Position numbers and translations under genes: made by a program. A model generated the notes under the pieces. That model was given only the letters and a program-made list of their open reading frames with translations. It was not told the DNA's origin and ran no database searches. A stretch of 64,000 nt of DNA from Pseudomonas sp. L5B5 (GTDB lineage: Bacteria > Pseudomonadota > Gammaproteobacteria > Pseudomonadales > Pseudomonadaceae): assembly GCF_020520285.1 (NCBI RefSeq), contig NZ_CP084742.1, positions 3,782,001 through 3,846,000 on the forward strand. The letters run 5' to 3'. Below, piece after piece: positions 51,441 to 64,000 of the stretch. Each line of letters opens with the position of its first letter. The first letter of the stretch is position 1.

Positions 51441-52136
51441 TCAGGGGGTGCAACCGTCCAGTCCACACGCCTGGACCTGGCCGGCAGGGGGACTGTCAGC
51501 CAGGTCCAGGGAGTCTTCCAGCCACTGGGCGAACGCCTCGGGCTTACCCAACCAGGGGCTGATATCGAGCAACTGATAATGCCCGTCGCGCTCCAGTGCC
51601 AGGGTCGGGAAGCCCTGGCCGCCGACCTTGGCCAGCAGCGCCCGGCTGGCCTTTATATGGTCGTCCAGCTCATGAGCCAGTGCCTGGTCGAACGCCGCGG
51701 CAAAGGGCTCGGGGGCCAGGTCCAGAGTCTGTGCCAGTTCCACCAGGACTTCACGCTCGGCAATCCGTCGGCCTTCCACATAGTGGGCAGTCTGCAACCG
51801 CCCCAGCAATTCCAGGCCTCGGCCGGCCAGGGCCTGGGCTGCCAGCACGGCGGCAATCGGCGGGGCCGAGTCGAAGACCGCCGAATGGTCGCGCAGCAAA
51901 CCCTCGAAATAGGTCTGGCCGAACGGTTGCCCGGTGTACTCGGCAATGCGCCGGTCATGGGGCATGACGTAGTCACGCAGCTGTGGCGACACCGGCTGGC
52001 GGTTGCGGCCGGTCATCATGCCGCCGCCATGGGCGATCACCGGCAGCACCGCCTGGGCGGCCTGCACCAGCGGCTTGGCGCCGTAGCACCAGCCGCACAA
52101 CGGGTCGTGTATGTAATGAAGAGTGGCCGAGGACAT
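51441..52136 (-). CDS. DsbA-family thioredoxin-fold protein (FrnE-like)
   Basis: This protein of about 231 residues lacks a signal peptide and has a CGWC active-site motif at residues 14-17 (DPLCGWCYGAKPL). Motifs of the DSBA/HCCA-isomerase/FrnE family follow (GGGMMTGRNRQPVSP, QPFGQTYFEGLLRD). A helical insert (about 90-170) precedes the C-terminal KVGGQGFPTLALERDGHYQL, with the cis-Pro (GFPTL). It is a cytosolic redox or glutathione-transferase-like oxidoreductase. GGAG lies 5 bases before the ATG at 52136, ruling out the longer in-frame opening. It likely heads an operon with the NTF2-like gene. Confidence 0.85.
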   Translation of the reverse strand: MSSATLHYIHDPLCGWCYGAKPLVQAAQAVLPVIAHGGGMMTGRNRQPVSPQLRDYVMPHDRRIAEYTGQPFGQTYFEGLLRDHSAVFDSAPPIAAVLAAQALAGRGLELLGRLQTAHYVEGRRIAEREVLVELAQTLDLAPEPFAAAFDQALAHELDDHIKASRALLAKVGGQGFPTLALERDGHYQLLDISPWLGKPEAFAQWLEDSLDLADSPPAGQVQACGLDGCTP

Positions 52137-52357
52137 AGGGGCTCCAGCAGGATCTTGAAAATTCGACAGGACGCAGACTATGCCCCTCGCGTCAGCTGAA
52201 AAACCTCGAAATGGCTTCCAGTCTGTTTCTGGATCCGGTCGAATCGCATCATTGAGTGCCCATGAACGAGCAAATGGTTGAGAGACTGAATCGTTACAGT
52301 TTTGAAATAATTGGAAACAATAGAAACAAATGAGTTTTAGCAAATAATTAACATAAG

Positions 52358-52379
52358 TAAATAGCAACCATTACCATTC
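52358..52379 (+). promoter_or_regulatory. Weak Fur-box-like sequence
   Basis: The reverse strand reads GAATGGTAATGGTTGC, resembling Fur-box repeats (GATAAT) with two A-to-G changes, 27 bases before the TonB receptor start. The match is degenerate; iron control is expected for such receptors but is not proven by this site. Confidence 0.3.
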
Positions 52380-52405
52380 GCGCCTCCCGAATCACCCCCT
52401 CTCGG

Positions 52406-54508
<2,103 letters not shown>

Positions 54509-54530
54509 TCCGCCCGGATCTCGGGCGAAA

Positions 54531-54561
54531 AAAAAGCGCTGCCATCCTGGCAGCGCTTTTT
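54531..54561 (+). terminator. Intrinsic terminator of the TonB receptor
   Basis: AAAAAGCGCTGCCA-TCC-TGGCAGCGCTTTTT is a perfect stem 23 bases after the stop. Confidence 0.9.
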
Positions 54562-54577
54562 CACGATCCTTGTCTGT

Positions 54578-54778
54578 CTATCCTTTCACCACGTCCCACA
54601 ACGCTTGCAGTTCTGCCTCGCTGAGCAATCCAGCGGGGTAACGCTCAATGATGATCCGGCGCGGATCAGGTTCCCTGATCTGACGCGTTCCATTGGATTT
54701 CAACCATTGCACCAGAACGTGCAGCGCTTCGTTACTCATTGCCAAGGGATGCGATGCCTGCTCGCTGACCATATTCAT
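54578..54778 (-). CDS. Small hypothetical protein
   Basis: This is a 66-residue frame: MNMVSEQASHPLAMSNEALH, then VLVQWLKSNGTRQIREPD and LLSEAELQALWDVVKG. A shorter start (MSNEAL, 54739) is possible. The amphipathic helices and GC3 bias suggest a real gene. No family is recognised. It is convergent with the TonB receptor; its end shares the intergenic terminator. Confidence 0.5.
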   Translation of the reverse strand: MNMVSEQASHPLAMSNEALHVLVQWLKSNGTRQIREPDPRRIIIERYPAGLLSEAELQALWDVVKG

Positions 54779-54920
54779 TCCAGCGCTCTCTCCCGGTTTC
54801 TGAGCGACCTAACTTATCCAAGGTTTATGACAGAACATCAGAGTTCCACATGTCTCAGAATCACACTCAGGCAGATACAAGAGCTATGCCAATGTGCCCG
54901 GCAGACCGATCTGCAACCAT

Positions 54921-54953
54921 GAAAAAGCCCGCGGCCCATCTGGGCTGCGGGCT
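54921..54953 (-). terminator. Intrinsic terminator of the aguBA operon
   Basis: On the minus strand AGCCCGC and GCGGGCT form a stem around a GCCCAGATGGGC centre, followed by TTTTTC, about 70 bases after aguA. Confidence 0.8.
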
Positions 54954-55024
54954 GGCTGGAAGGCCCCGGCACTGGGCCGGGGCCAAGACCGTCGAACGGC
55001 CCACACACGCTGTTACAAGGGCAC

Positions 55025-56131
55025 TCAAACCCGATGCGGTGCGGGTTGCTGTTGGGTAAGGCAGTGGATGTTTCCGCCCCCCAGTAACAGTTCGCGCCCA
55101 GGCACCATCACCACTTCGTGTTCGGGAAACAGCTGCTGCAGGATCGCCTTGGCCTGGGCGTCCATCGGATCGTCGAAACTCGGGGCGATGATCCCGCCGT
55201 TGACGATCAGGAAGTTCACGTAGGAACCGGCCAGGCGCACCGACGGATTGCGCTCCTGGCTGCCTTGCACCGCATCGACACCGGCACATTCCTCCTCGGT
55301 GGCGAACAGCGGGCCGGGAATCGGCATCTTGTGCACCTTGAAGGCCCGGCCCTTGGCGTCACGGGTGTTTTCCAGCACCTGCATGGCCGCCTGGCAACGG
55401 GGATAGTTCGGGTCCTGCGGGTCGTCGGTCCAGGCCAGCAGCACTTCGCCCGGACGCACGTAGCAGCAGAAGTTATCCACATGGCCGTCGGTTTCGTCGT
55501 TGTACAGGCCATCCGGCAGCCAGACGATCTGCTCCACCGCCAGGTGATCGCGCAGCACCGCTTCGATCTGCTCGCGGGTCAGGTGCGGGTTGCGGTTGTG
55601 GTTGAGCAGGCATTCCTTGGTGGTGATCAGCGTGCCTTCGCCATCGACATGGATCGAACCGCCTTCGAGCACGAAACCCTCGGTGCGGTATTCCTGGCAG
55701 CGCTCCATCTCCAGCACCTTGCTGGCCACCTGCTCGTCACGGTTCCACGGCGAATACAGGCCACCCTCGAAACCGCCCCAGGAGTTGAAACCCCAGTGCA
55801 CGCCACGGACTTCGCCGCTGTCGTTGATGACGAAGGTCGGGCCGGTGTCACGGACCCAGGCGTCGTCGCTGGACATCTCCACCACTCGGATGTTCGGGAC
55901 GTCCAGGCGCGCGCGCGCGTTTTCATACTGGGCCGCGGACACGGCCACGGTCACCGGTTCGAAGCGGGCGATGGCCTTGGCCACTGCGGCGTGGGCGGCC
56001 TGGGCCGGCTTGCCGCCCAGGCGCCAGTTGTCCGGGCGCTCGGGCCAGATCATCCAGGCCTGGGTCTGGCTGGCCCATTCGGCCGGCATGTAGAAACCGT
56101 CGGCGCGTGGCGTGCTGTGCAATGTACTCAT
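55025..56131 (-). CDS. aguA: Agmatine deiminase AguA
   Basis: AguA hydrolyses agmatine to N-carbamoylputrescine and ammonia. The 368-residue protein has the guanidine-modifying (PPAD) fold: [20 protein letters not shown] (about residues 14-33), [16 protein letters not shown] (about 90-105) and [20 protein letters not shown]. The nucleophile Cys is in [17 protein letters not shown] (about 350-361). It is the second gene of the operon with aguB, 5 bases after it, matching the known aguBA pair of pseudomonads. It gives the cell an agmatine-to-putrescine route independent of agmatinase. Confidence 0.95.
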   Translation of the reverse strand: MSTLHSTPRADGFYMPAEWASQTQAWMIWPERPDNWRLGGKPAQAAHAAVAKAIARFEPVTVAVSAAQYENARARLDVPNIRVVEMSSDDAWVRDTGPTFVINDSGEVRGVHWGFNSWGGFEGGLYSPWNRDEQVASKVLEMERCQEYRTEGFVLEGGSIHVDGEGTLITTKECLLNHNRNPHLTREQIEAVLRDHLAVEQIVWLPDGLYNDETDGHVDNFCCYVRPGEVLLAWTDDPQDPNYPRCQAAMQVLENTRDAKGRAFKVHKMPIPGPLFATEEECAGVDAVQGSQERNPSVRLAGSYVNFLIVNGGIIAPSFDDPMDAQAKAILQQLFPEHEVVMVPGRELLLGGGNIHCLTQQQPAPHRV

Positions 56132-56136
56132 GATGT

Positions 56137-57015
<879 letters not shown>

Positions 57016-57289
57016 GGATCAACTCCTGGGCGAATGGACGCAGTCAATGACGACGGTAATGGGCAGGACGCAGCAGCGCAGGCCCGACAACGGCCACTTT
57101 ATATCCGATAAAAATCGACTTTAAAAGCTAAAACCACAGCCAATCAAATAAATACCCGATAAAATACAGATATTAATCGACTTAATGGACAAAGTAGTCG
57201 TCGGATAAAGCACTTGGCCGGCCCTCCTCTCCCCCAGGCGATGCCGCGGGCGGATGGCCGGCCAAGGAAGGACCGGGGTGGCGCGCGCC

Positions 57290-60208
57290 CTAGAGGCCTT
57301 CGCCCAGCACCTTGGACAGCATGTCGACGAAGAAGTCGACGCTCTGCCGGGTGGTGACCATCGGCGGCTTGATCTTGAGGATGTTGAGGTAGTCGCCGGT
57401 GGGCTGCATGAAGATCCCCAGCTCCCGCAGGCGCTCGCAGAGCAGGGCGGTTTCCTCGGTGGCCGGCTCCAGGGTGTGGTGATCGCGGATCAACTCCAGC
57501 CCCAGGTAGAAGCCCGAACCATGCACCGCTCCCACCAGCGGATGCAGGTCCTTGAGCGCCTCCAGGCGCTGGCGGAAGTGTTCGCCCACCACCCGCGCGT
57601 TGTCCCAGAGCCCTTCGTCGCGCATCACGTCCAGTACCGCGATACCGATGCGGCAACTGGCCGGGCTGCCACCGGACGACGAGAAGAAATACCCCTCGGC
57701 CTCCAGCGCCTCGGCGATCTCGCGCCGGGTGATCACAGCCCCCAGGGGCTGGCCGTTACCCATGCCCTTGGCCATGGTGATGATGTCCGGCACCACGCCC
57801 TGCTCCTCGAACCCCCAGAAGAATTCGCCCATGCGGCCATACCCCACCTGGACCTCGTCGGCGATGCACACCCCGCCCCGCTCCCGGACCCGCTGATAGA
57901 CCTCGCGCAGGTAGCCCCGGGGCAGCGAGATACCGCCGGCGTTGCCATAGACCGGCTCGCAGATGAAGCCCGCCAACTGGCGCCCCGTCTCGTCGAGCTT
58001 GGCCAGTTGCTGGTCGACGCTGCGCAGGTACTGCGCGCTGGTATCCGGCCCCCGGAACTCGCCACGGTAGGTGTTGGGGGCCGTCACCGGATGCACCCAA
58101 TCCGGGCGACTGGTGAGGGCCTGGGGGTTGTCGGCGATCGAGGTAGAGACGGCATCGGCGGCCACCGACCAGCCGTGGTAGGCCTCCAGCACGCTGAGCA
58201 TGTCGCGCCCACCGCTGTAGGCCCACGCCAGGCGAATGGCCAGGTCGTTGGCCTCGGTGCCGCTGTTGACCAGGAACACCCGGTCCATGGAGTCCGGGGC
58301 CAGCGCCAGCAGGCGTTCGGAAAACTCGGCGATGGCGGCGTAATGAAAGCGCGAGTTGGTATTGAGCAACGACCACTGTCGAGCCGCCTCGGCCGCCATC
58401 CGCGGATGACCATGGCCGAGCACGGCGACGTTGTTGAGCATGTCCAGGTAGGAGCGGCCCTGCATGTCGATCAAGTGGTTGCGCCAGCCGCGCTCGATCC
58501 GTGGTGGATCGACGTAATAGTGCTTCTGGGTGCGGGCAAAACTGGCATCGCGCCGGGCCAGCAGGGCCTGGGCGTCCACTTCCGGCTCGGCGTCACAGGC
58601 CAGCCCCAGCAGCGCCGCCGGTGACGGGCACAGGGCCTGCCAGGCCGGGGCCCACGAGGGGCTGCAGAACAGCGGCGGATCCAGTTCGACACTCCGGCAC
58701 AGCTGGACCTTGAGCCGGCCATCGGCGGCCACCGCGCCCAGCACCTGGCCCTTGACCAGCGCCGCACCCGGTTGAACCGAGGCCTCGACGTCCCACAGCC
58801 GCAGGCTCAGCCCGGGCCCGTCCAGGCGTAGCTGGTCCTGCGCCACCCTGTGCAGGGTGCCGGCGAACGGTGCCTCCACGGCGGTGCCCGAAGGCACCTG
58901 CAACTGCACATGCAACGCACAGGTCTGCGGCTCCAGCGCACTGTCTGGCTGGGTGCGTGACAGACGGTACTGCCCATAGCGACTGGCCGCCTGGCCATGG
59001 ACAGCACCCGCCTCGGCCAGCAGACGCTCGTCGATGCCCGGCTGCTCCCAGTTGCCGGCGGCAAAGTGCGGGCTGAGTACCCCCAGGTCGATTAGGGCGA
59101 ACTCCCGTCCGACCAGGCTGGGCAGCAACGGGGCGAACCCTTCGCTGGCGATGGCCGGCAGCGAGTGGCCAACCGCGCAGAGGATCGCAGCCTCCATCAG
59201 TTCGAAAGGCACGGAAACGGCGACCCGAAAGATCTCCCACTCGTGGTTCAGGTTGCTGCGGCTGTATTCGTTGCCCGGGTCGATCGCGACCTGCTGCTCG
59301 CCACTGAGCACCAGCACGGCGGCCCGGGCCACGATCAGTGGCCAGAGCGCCAGCAGTTCCACCCGCAGCAACGGGTTGACCCGATGGTAGGCCTGGATCG
59401 CCGGCAGGATACGCAGCGGATCGCCCTCGGCGTGGTGCAGTAGGGCCGCGCAGGTCACCGACAGGTCGGTGATGCGCCAGGTGCGGACCAGGTCGCCGAA
59501 GTCGATCACCCCTTGCAACTGCCAGTGGCGTGCGGCGTCTCGTTGCCAGACCACATTGTCGTCGGTGATGTCCATATGGATCGCCTGCACCGGCAACTGC
59601 TCGATCAGTGGTCGCAGATGGCGCTCGGCACGCTGCGCGGCATCGGCGATCAGATCCCGTTGCCCGGGCTCCTGGATCACCGGCAGCAGGTGTTCGATCA
59701 ATGCCTGGGCATGCCGGGCATCCCATTGCAGGGTGCGCTCCAGGCCAGGATGCTGGAAATCCGCCAGGGCCAGGTCCATCTGCCCGCAGAGCCGACCCAG
59801 GCCGGCCACCAGTTCCAGCCCCAGGTGCGGCAGGTGGGTCAGGGAACGGCCGTCTATATAGTCGAGCAGGCGTACATGCAGGGTTTGCCCGGCCACTTCC
59901 AGGGTCAGCAGCTCTTCGCCATTGCGCGCCGGCATGACCCTGGGCACCCGCAACTCGGGATGTTGGCGCAGATGCCTGAGACCTTCGTGCTGTGCCTGCA
60001 GCTCCCGGGCGTCGTAGTCACCCCGGCAGATCTTCAGGACAAACCGGCCCTGGGGGCTGTCGACGCGGTAGTTGAGGTCCTGCTGGCTGCCCAGGGTCTG
60101 CAAGGTGCCTTGCAGGCCGTAGTGGGTCTGCAGCAACTCCAGCGCTTGCTGCGCAGTGACCTGTGGACTGGGCAGACTGGCACGATGGATCAAGGTGGCG
60201 AGCAACAT
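57290..60208 (-). CDS. Phosphotransferase / M23-like / class III aminotransferase fusion
   Basis: This is a 972-residue protein. The N-terminal third (about 1-330) is an APH-type kinase: QAIHMDITDDNVVWQ (H-x-D-x4-N catalytic loop, about 201-215) and LQGVIDFGDLVRTWR (Mg-binding DFG-like D). The middle (about 430-545) has a beta domain like M23 peptidase/lipoyl-like parts (VEAPFAGTLHRVAQDQLRL, PGAALVKGQVLGAVAADG). The C-terminal part (about 555-970) is a PLP-dependent class III aminotransferase. It carries NSGTEANDLAIRLAWAYSGG, IADEVQVGYGRMGEFFWGFE and the PLP Lys in ITMAKGMGNGQPLGAVI. The kinase-plus-aminotransferase fusion resembles hydroxylysine/ethanolamine-phosphate-type enzymes. The ATG at 60208 has AGGGG upstream. 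It lies upstream of aguBA on the same strand, perhaps acting on amines. Confidence 0.88.
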   Translation of the reverse strand: MLLATLIHRASLPSPQVTAQQALELLQTHYGLQGTLQTLGSQQDLNYRVDSPQGRFVLKICRGDYDARELQAQHEGLRHLRQHPELRVPRVMPARNGEELLTLEVAGQTLHVRLLDYIDGRSLTHLPHLGLELVAGLGRLCGQMDLALADFQHPGLERTLQWDARHAQALIEHLLPVIQEPGQRDLIADAAQRAERHLRPLIEQLPVQAIHMDITDDNVVWQRDAARHWQLQGVIDFGDLVRTWRITDLSVTCAALLHHAEGDPLRILPAIQAYHRVNPLLRVELLALWPLIVARAAVLVLSGEQQVAIDPGNEYSRSNLNHEWEIFRVAVSVPFELMEAAILCAVGHSLPAIASEGFAPLLPSLVGREFALIDLGVLSPHFAAGNWEQPGIDERLLAEAGAVHGQAASRYGQYRLSRTQPDSALEPQTCALHVQLQVPSGTAVEAPFAGTLHRVAQDQLRLDGPGLSLRLWDVEASVQPGAALVKGQVLGAVAADGRLKVQLCRSVELDPPLFCSPSWAPAWQALCPSPAALLGLACDAEPEVDAQALLARRDASFARTQKHYYVDPPRIERGWRNHLIDMQGRSYLDMLNNVAVLGHGHPRMAAEAARQWSLLNTNSRFHYAAIAEFSERLLALAPDSMDRVFLVNSGTEANDLAIRLAWAYSGGRDMLSVLEAYHGWSVAADAVSTSIADNPQALTSRPDWVHPVTAPNTYRGEFRGPDTSAQYLRSVDQQLAKLDETGRQLAGFICEPVYGNAGGISLPRGYLREVYQRVRERGGVCIADEVQVGYGRMGEFFWGFEEQGVVPDIITMAKGMGNGQPLGAVITRREIAEALEAEGYFFSSSGGSPASCRIGIAVLDVMRDEGLWDNARVVGEHFRQRLEALKDLHPLVGAVHGSGFYLGLELIRDHHTLEPATEETALLCERLRELGIFMQPTGDYLNILKIKPPMVTTRQSVDFFVDMLSKVLGEGL

Positions 60209-60440
60209 ACAACGACCCCTGGCGATGGTTATTGGCCGCCTATATCGCCACCGGCCAGGACAATGCGCAACCCCCTGATCGTGCCCCTGGCGCAAAGCCG
60301 CATCAGCCATGAACGGGCCTCATGGCAGGCCCGCGACAAATTCGACTGACGGTGCCTATTGCACCTCAAGGGTTGTACCGACAAGCTATGCTGCATTCGC
60401 CACGGTTATTGATTGTTTTTAAGGATACAGGCCTCTAAAC

Positions 60441-61523
60441 ATGCGCATTCTCGTTACCGGCGGAGCCGGTTTTATCGGTTCGGCCCTGGTCCGCCATCTG
60501 ATTCAGCACACGGAACACGAAGTGCTGAACCTGGACAAACTGACCTACGCAGGCAACCTGGAATCGCTGCATAGCATCGCCAGCAATAGCCGCTACGAAT
60601 TCGTCAAGGCCGACATCGCCGACCAGGCCACCGTCAGTGCCGTACTGGCACGCTTCGCGCCCCATGCAATCATGCACCTGGCCGCCGAGTCCCACGTGGA
60701 CCGTTCCATCGACGGACCGTCCGACTTCATCCAGACCAACATCGTCGGCACCTACAGCCTGCTGGAAGCGACGCGCGCCTACTGGCAGCGCTTGCCCGAG
60801 GCGGAAAAAGCCACCTTCCGCTTCCACCACATCTCCACCGACGAGGTCTACGGCGACCTGCATGGCGTCGACGACCTGTTCACCGAGACCACGCCCTACG
60901 CCCCCAGCTCGCCCTACTCCGCGAGCAAGGCCGCGTCCGACCATCTGGTCCGTGCCTGGCAGCGTACCTACGGCCTGCCGGTGCTGATCACCAACTGCTC
61001 CAACAACTACGGCCCGTTCCACTTTCCCGAAAAACTGATCCCGCTGGTGATCCTCAATGCCCTGGCGGGCAAGCCGCTGCCGGTCTACGGCAATGGCCTG
61101 CAGGTACGTGACTGGCTGTACGTCGAGGACCACGCCCGGGCGCTGTTCAAGGTAGTCACCGAAGGCGTGGTCGGCGAGACCTACAACATCGGCGGCCACA
61201 ACGAGCAGAAGAACATCGATGTAGTGCGTGGCATCTGCAGCCTGCTGGAAGAACTGGCCCCGGCCAAACCGGCAGGCGTGGCCCACTACGCCGACCTGAT
61301 CACCTTCGTCCAGGACCGCCCCGGCCACGATCTGCGCTACGCCATCGACGCCGGCAAGATCGAGCGCGAACTGGGCTGGGTACCTGAAGAAACCTTCACC
61401 AGTGGTCTGCGCAAGACCGTGCAGTGGTACCTGGAAAACCTCGAATGGTGCCGCCGGGTACAGGACGGCAGCTATCAGGGCGAACGCCTGGGTTCCACCG
61501 ACATCAAGGATCTGATCGCATGA
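60441..61523 (+). CDS. rmlB: dTDP-glucose 4,6-dehydratase RmlB
   Basis: RmlB makes dTDP-4-keto-6-deoxyglucose, the second step of dTDP-L-rhamnose synthesis. The 360-residue SDR enzyme has the NAD motif [18 protein letters not shown] (residues 3-20). [19 protein letters not shown] (about 80-98) follows, with [15 protein letters not shown]. The catalytic YxxxK is in [12 protein letters not shown] (about 160-171). It heads the overlapping operon rmlBACD, in which all four genes overlap by four bases. Confidence 0.97.
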   Translation: MRILVTGGAGFIGSALVRHLIQHTEHEVLNLDKLTYAGNLESLHSIASNSRYEFVKADIADQATVSAVLARFAPHAIMHLAAESHVDRSIDGPSDFIQTNIVGTYSLLEATRAYWQRLPEAEKATFRFHHISTDEVYGDLHGVDDLFTETTPYAPSSPYSASKAASDHLVRAWQRTYGLPVLITNCSNNYGPFHFPEKLIPLVILNALAGKPLPVYGNGLQVRDWLYVEDHARALFKVVTEGVVGETYNIGGHNEQKNIDVVRGICSLLEELAPAKPAGVAHYADLITFVQDRPGHDLRYAIDAGKIERELGWVPEETFTSGLRKTVQWYLENLEWCRRVQDGSYQGERLGSTDIKDLIA

Positions 61524-62395
61524 TCAAGGGCATCGTTCTGGCAGGCGGGTCCGGTACCCGCCTGCACCCCATCACCCTCGGCGTATCCAAGCAGCTGTTG
61601 CCGATCTACGACAAACCGATGATCTACTACCCGATCTCGGTGCTGATGCTGGCTGGCATCCAGGACATCCTGATCATCTCCACCCCCCAGGATCTGCCGC
61701 AGTACCGCAACCTGCTGGGCGACGGCAGCCAGTTCGGCGTGCGCTTCAACTATGCCGAACAGCCTTCGCCGGATGGCCTGGCCCAGGCCTTCCTGATTGG
61801 CGAGGAGTTCATCGGCAATGATCCGGTGTGCCTGATCCTCGGCGACAACATCTTCCACGGCCAGTACTTCGGCGAACAACTGCGCGATGCCGCCAAACGG
61901 ACCTCTGGCGCCACGGTATTCGGCTATTGGGTCAAGGACCCGGAGCGTTTCGGAGTCATCGATTTCGACAACGAAGGCCGGGCCCTGTCCATCGAGGAAA
62001 AACCCAAGAAACCGAAGTCCAGCTACGCCGTCACCGGCTTGTACTTCTATGACAACGACGTGGTGCAGATCGCCAAGGCGGTCGAGCCCTCGCCACGGGG
62101 CGAGCTGGAAATCACCGACGTCAACAACGCCTACCTCAAGCGCGGCGACCTGCATGTGGAGCGCTTCGGTCGCGGCTTCGCCTGGCTCGATACCGGCACC
62201 CACGACAGCCTGCTGGAAGCCTCGCAATACGTGCAGACCATCGAGCACCGCCAGGGCCTGAAAGTCGCCTGCCTGGAAGAGATCGCCTACGAGAACCGCT
62301 GGATCAGCCGCGAGCATCTGCTTGAGCGCGCGGCCTATTTCGGCAAGACGGGCTACGGCCAGTACCTGTTCACCCTGGCCGGAGAAGCCCAATGA
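61520..62395 (+). CDS. rmlA: Glucose-1-phosphate thymidylyltransferase RmlA
   Basis: RmlA activates glucose-1-phosphate with dTTP, the first step of dTDP-rhamnose synthesis. The 291-residue protein has the nucleotide-binding motif [16 protein letters not shown] (residues 4-19). [17 protein letters not shown] and [14 protein letters not shown] (Asp for Mg2+) follow, with the sugar-binding [15 protein letters not shown] later. It starts with an ATGA overlap with rmlB. Length and motifs are standard. Confidence 0.97.
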   Translation: MIKGIVLAGGSGTRLHPITLGVSKQLLPIYDKPMIYYPISVLMLAGIQDILIISTPQDLPQYRNLLGDGSQFGVRFNYAEQPSPDGLAQAFLIGEEFIGNDPVCLILGDNIFHGQYFGEQLRDAAKRTSGATVFGYWVKDPERFGVIDFDNEGRALSIEEKPKKPKSSYAVTGLYFYDNDVVQIAKAVEPSPRGELEITDVNNAYLKRGDLHVERFGRGFAWLDTGTHDSLLEASQYVQTIEHRQGLKVACLEEIAYENRWISREHLLERAAYFGKTGYGQYLFTLAGEAQ

Positions 62396-62937
62396 AGGTC
62401 ATTGCAACCGAGCTGCCTGGCGTGCTGATCATCGAGCCCAGGGTGTTCGGTGACGAACGTGGTTTCTTCTATGAAAGCTTCAACGCCAAGGCCTTCGCCG
62501 AGGCGAGCGGGCTGCAGGTGCAATTCGTCCAGGACAACCATTCGCGCTCGCAGAAGGGCGTGCTGCGCGGCCTGCATTACCAATTGCAGAACACCCAGGG
62601 AAAACTGGTGCGGGTGACCCAGGGCGAGGTGCTCGACGTTGCCGTCGACATCCGCCGCAGCTCGCCGCACTTCGGCCAGTGGGTGGCGGTGCGCCTGTCG
62701 GCGGCCAATCATCGCCAGATGTGGGTACCCGAAGGGTTCGCCCACGGTTTCGTGGTGCTCAGCGATTTCGCCGAGTTCCTCTACAAGACCACCGACTACT
62801 ACACGCCATCGGCAGAGCGCAGCATTCGCTGGGACGACCCGACGCTGGCCATCGACTGGGAGCTCACCGAGCCCCCGCAACTCTCCGCCAAGGACCAGGC
62901 AGCAAACCTGTTGAGTGAGGCCGACCTGTTCCCATGA
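62392..62937 (+). CDS. rmlC: dTDP-4-dehydrorhamnose 3,5-epimerase RmlC
   Basis: RmlC epimerises dTDP-4-keto-6-deoxyglucose at C3 and C5. The 181-residue cupin has [20 protein letters not shown] (residues 9-28), [20 protein letters not shown] with the catalytic His, and [21 protein letters not shown] tail reads [20 protein letters not shown] with the catalytic Tyr. It overlaps rmlA and rmlD by four bases. Confidence 0.97.
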   Translation: MKVIATELPGVLIIEPRVFGDERGFFYESFNAKAFAEASGLQVQFVQDNHSRSQKGVLRGLHYQLQNTQGKLVRVTQGEVLDVAVDIRRSSPHFGQWVAVRLSAANHRQMWVPEGFAHGFVVLSDFAEFLYKTTDYYTPSAERSIRWDDPTLAIDWELTEPPQLSAKDQAANLLSEADLFP

Positions 62938-63815
62938 ACACTCCCTTGAAGATTCTTGTCAGCGGCCAGCACGGCCAGGTTTCCCGCGAGCTGCAAAAGC
63001 GCCTGGGCGACCTGGGCGAACTGCTGGTCCTGGGCCGCGATCAGCTGGACCTGACCCATCCGGACCAGATCCGCCAGCAGATCCGGGCGCTGCGCCCCGA
63101 CCTGATCATCAACGCCGCCGCCCACACGGCGGTCGACCAGGCAGAGAGCGAGCCGGAACTGGCTTTCGCCATCAACGCCATCGCTCCGGGCGTGTTCGCC
63201 CAGGAAGCCTTCGAGCTGGGTGTCCCGTTGATCCACTACTCCACGGACTATGTGTTCGACGGCAGCAAGGACAGCCCCTACGTCGAACAGGACGAGCCCA
63301 ATCCGCTGAGCGTCTACGGCCAGAGCAAGTTGGCCGGAGAACGGGCCATCAACCTGGTCCAGGGCCAGCACCTGATCCTGCGTACCAGCTGGGTCTACTC
63401 CAGCCACGGCAAGAACTTCCTCCTGACCATGCAGCGCCTGCTGCAGGAACGACCGGAGCTGCGGGTGGTGGCCGACCAGATCGGCGCCCCGACCTGGGCC
63501 GGCACCATCGCCGACAGTACCCGCGCCCTGATCGAGCGCTGGCAGGCAGGAACGCCCGGAGCCTGGGGCACCTATCACCTGACTGCCCACGGCGAAACCT
63601 CGTGGTTCGGCTTCGCCCAGGCCATTGGCGAGCAATTGCTGGCCCTGGACAAACCCTGCGCGATCCTGGAGGCCATTCCCTCCAGCGCCTACCCGACCCC
63701 GGCACCGCGGCCGCTGAACTCGCGACTGGACTGCAGCCGCCTGGCGCAGGAATGGGGCGTGATCCAGCCGGACTGGCACACCGCATTGCGCGAGTGCCTT
63801 GCCGAACAGGGCTGA
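62934..63815 (+). CDS. rmlD: dTDP-4-dehydrorhamnose reductase RmlD
   Basis: RmlD reduces the keto sugar to dTDP-L-rhamnose using NAD(P)H. The 293-residue SDR protein has KILVSGQHGQVSRELQKRLG (residues 6-25) and IINAAAHTAVDQAESEPELA. HYSTDYVFDGSKDSPYVEQD follows, and YGQSKLAGERAI carries the YxxxK motif. The terminal block FRPTYPTPAPRPLNSRLDC-like (SSAYPTPAPRPLNSRLD) is typical. It ends the operon. Confidence 0.97.
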   Translation: MNTPLKILVSGQHGQVSRELQKRLGDLGELLVLGRDQLDLTHPDQIRQQIRALRPDLIINAAAHTAVDQAESEPELAFAINAIAPGVFAQEAFELGVPLIHYSTDYVFDGSKDSPYVEQDEPNPLSVYGQSKLAGERAINLVQGQHLILRTSWVYSSHGKNFLLTMQRLLQERPELRVVADQIGAPTWAGTIADSTRALIERWQAGTPGAWGTYHLTAHGETSWFGFAQAIGEQLLALDKPCAILEAIPSSAYPTPAPRPLNSRLDCSRLAQEWGVIQPDWHTALRECLAEQG

Positions 63816-63897
63816 CGCTCGGTGACGTGCGGTCGCCGGTTACCCAACGTCGGCAGACCCCGGGCATAATGCGCCTGTATCCACAGGCGCCCTATCC

Positions 63898-64000
63898 ATG
63901 ACTGCACCCCTTCCCCGTCGCCCCCGCTGGCGCAGCCTGGCCTTGCTGGCCCTGTGCCTGGCACCGCTGCTATGGCCCCTGGAGCGCCTGGCGGAAAGCT
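63898..64000 (+). CDS. Start of a membrane protein gene, cut by the window edge
   Basis: The visible 34 residues are basic followed by a hydrophobic helix (SLALLALCLAPLLWPLERLA). This resembles the N-terminus of a membrane sensor kinase such as the acidic-amino-acid sensor AauS of pseudomonads, but the fragment is too short for certainty. It lies 82 bases after rmlD. Confidence 0.45.
   Translation, partial: MTAPLPRRPRWRSLALLALCLAPLLWPLERLAES

Overview
The window looks like the core chromosome of a fluorescent-group Pseudomonas (P. protegens / P. chlororaphis / P. fluorescens type). It is GC-rich with strongly GC3-biased genes. The gene content is typical of that group: hisB, asmA-mutY-yggX next to tRNA-Phe, an OprD-family porin, aguBA, an rmlBACD operon and fluorescent-pseudomonad REP repeats. 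The species assignment is inferred from gene content, not from a database search.

Layout. Positions 1-6.7 kb hold the start of hisB, an oxalate/formate-type MFS transporter, a PanZ-like acetyltransferase, the overlapping asmA-mutY-yggX operon and tRNA-Phe. Positions 6.9-13.7 kb carry small regulatory, periplasmic and membrane genes, including a PchB-like chorismate mutase/isochorismate lyase, and a 1 kb gene-poor stretch. Positions 13.7-19.8 kb encode a basic amino acid ABC transporter, a METTL25-like methyltransferase and a BBE-type flavoprotein oxidase. Positions 20.2-27.2 kb form a catabolic unit: an M20 amidohydrolase, a LysR regulator and a four-gene polyamine-type ABC importer with a Tat-exported binding protein. 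Positions 27.7-32.9 kb are a complete soluble NAD-dependent formate dehydrogenase operon (fdsGBAD). Positions 33.8-36.2 kb carry a sodium/solute symporter and a ureohydrolase that fit a gpuP-gpuA guanidino-acid pair.

A compact genomic island (about 36.5-42.8 kb) sits in the 3' end of tRNA-Thr. It has a P4-type integrase at the tRNA end, an imperfect direct repeat of the tRNA 3' end at the far side, about 1.4 kb of hairpin-rich non-coding DNA, and an AT-rich five-gene cassette. The cassette encodes a HipB-like repressor, a radical SAM enzyme, an unknown 142-residue protein, a membrane-anchored phosphoribosyltransferase and a thymidylate kinase-like enzyme. The genes overlap or nearly touch, behind a perfect palindromic operator. 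This nucleotide-chemistry cassette is the best candidate for an undescribed system, possibly phage defence or nucleotide modification; that function is inference only.

Downstream (43-46 kb) is further accessory DNA: an AraC regulator, a secreted protein with an HHIIP nuclease-like motif and its partner, and a 156-bp element that contains a REP pair. That element has near-perfect terminal inverted repeats and is flanked by perfect 13-bp direct repeats.

From 46.3 kb the core resumes: cytochrome c, an LprI-like protein, a TPR lipoprotein, an OprD-family porin, a DsbA-family protein, a TonB siderophore receptor, the agmatine-to-putrescine operon aguBA, a 972-residue kinase/aminotransferase fusion, the dTDP-L-rhamnose operon rmlBACD and the start of a membrane protein gene at the right edge.
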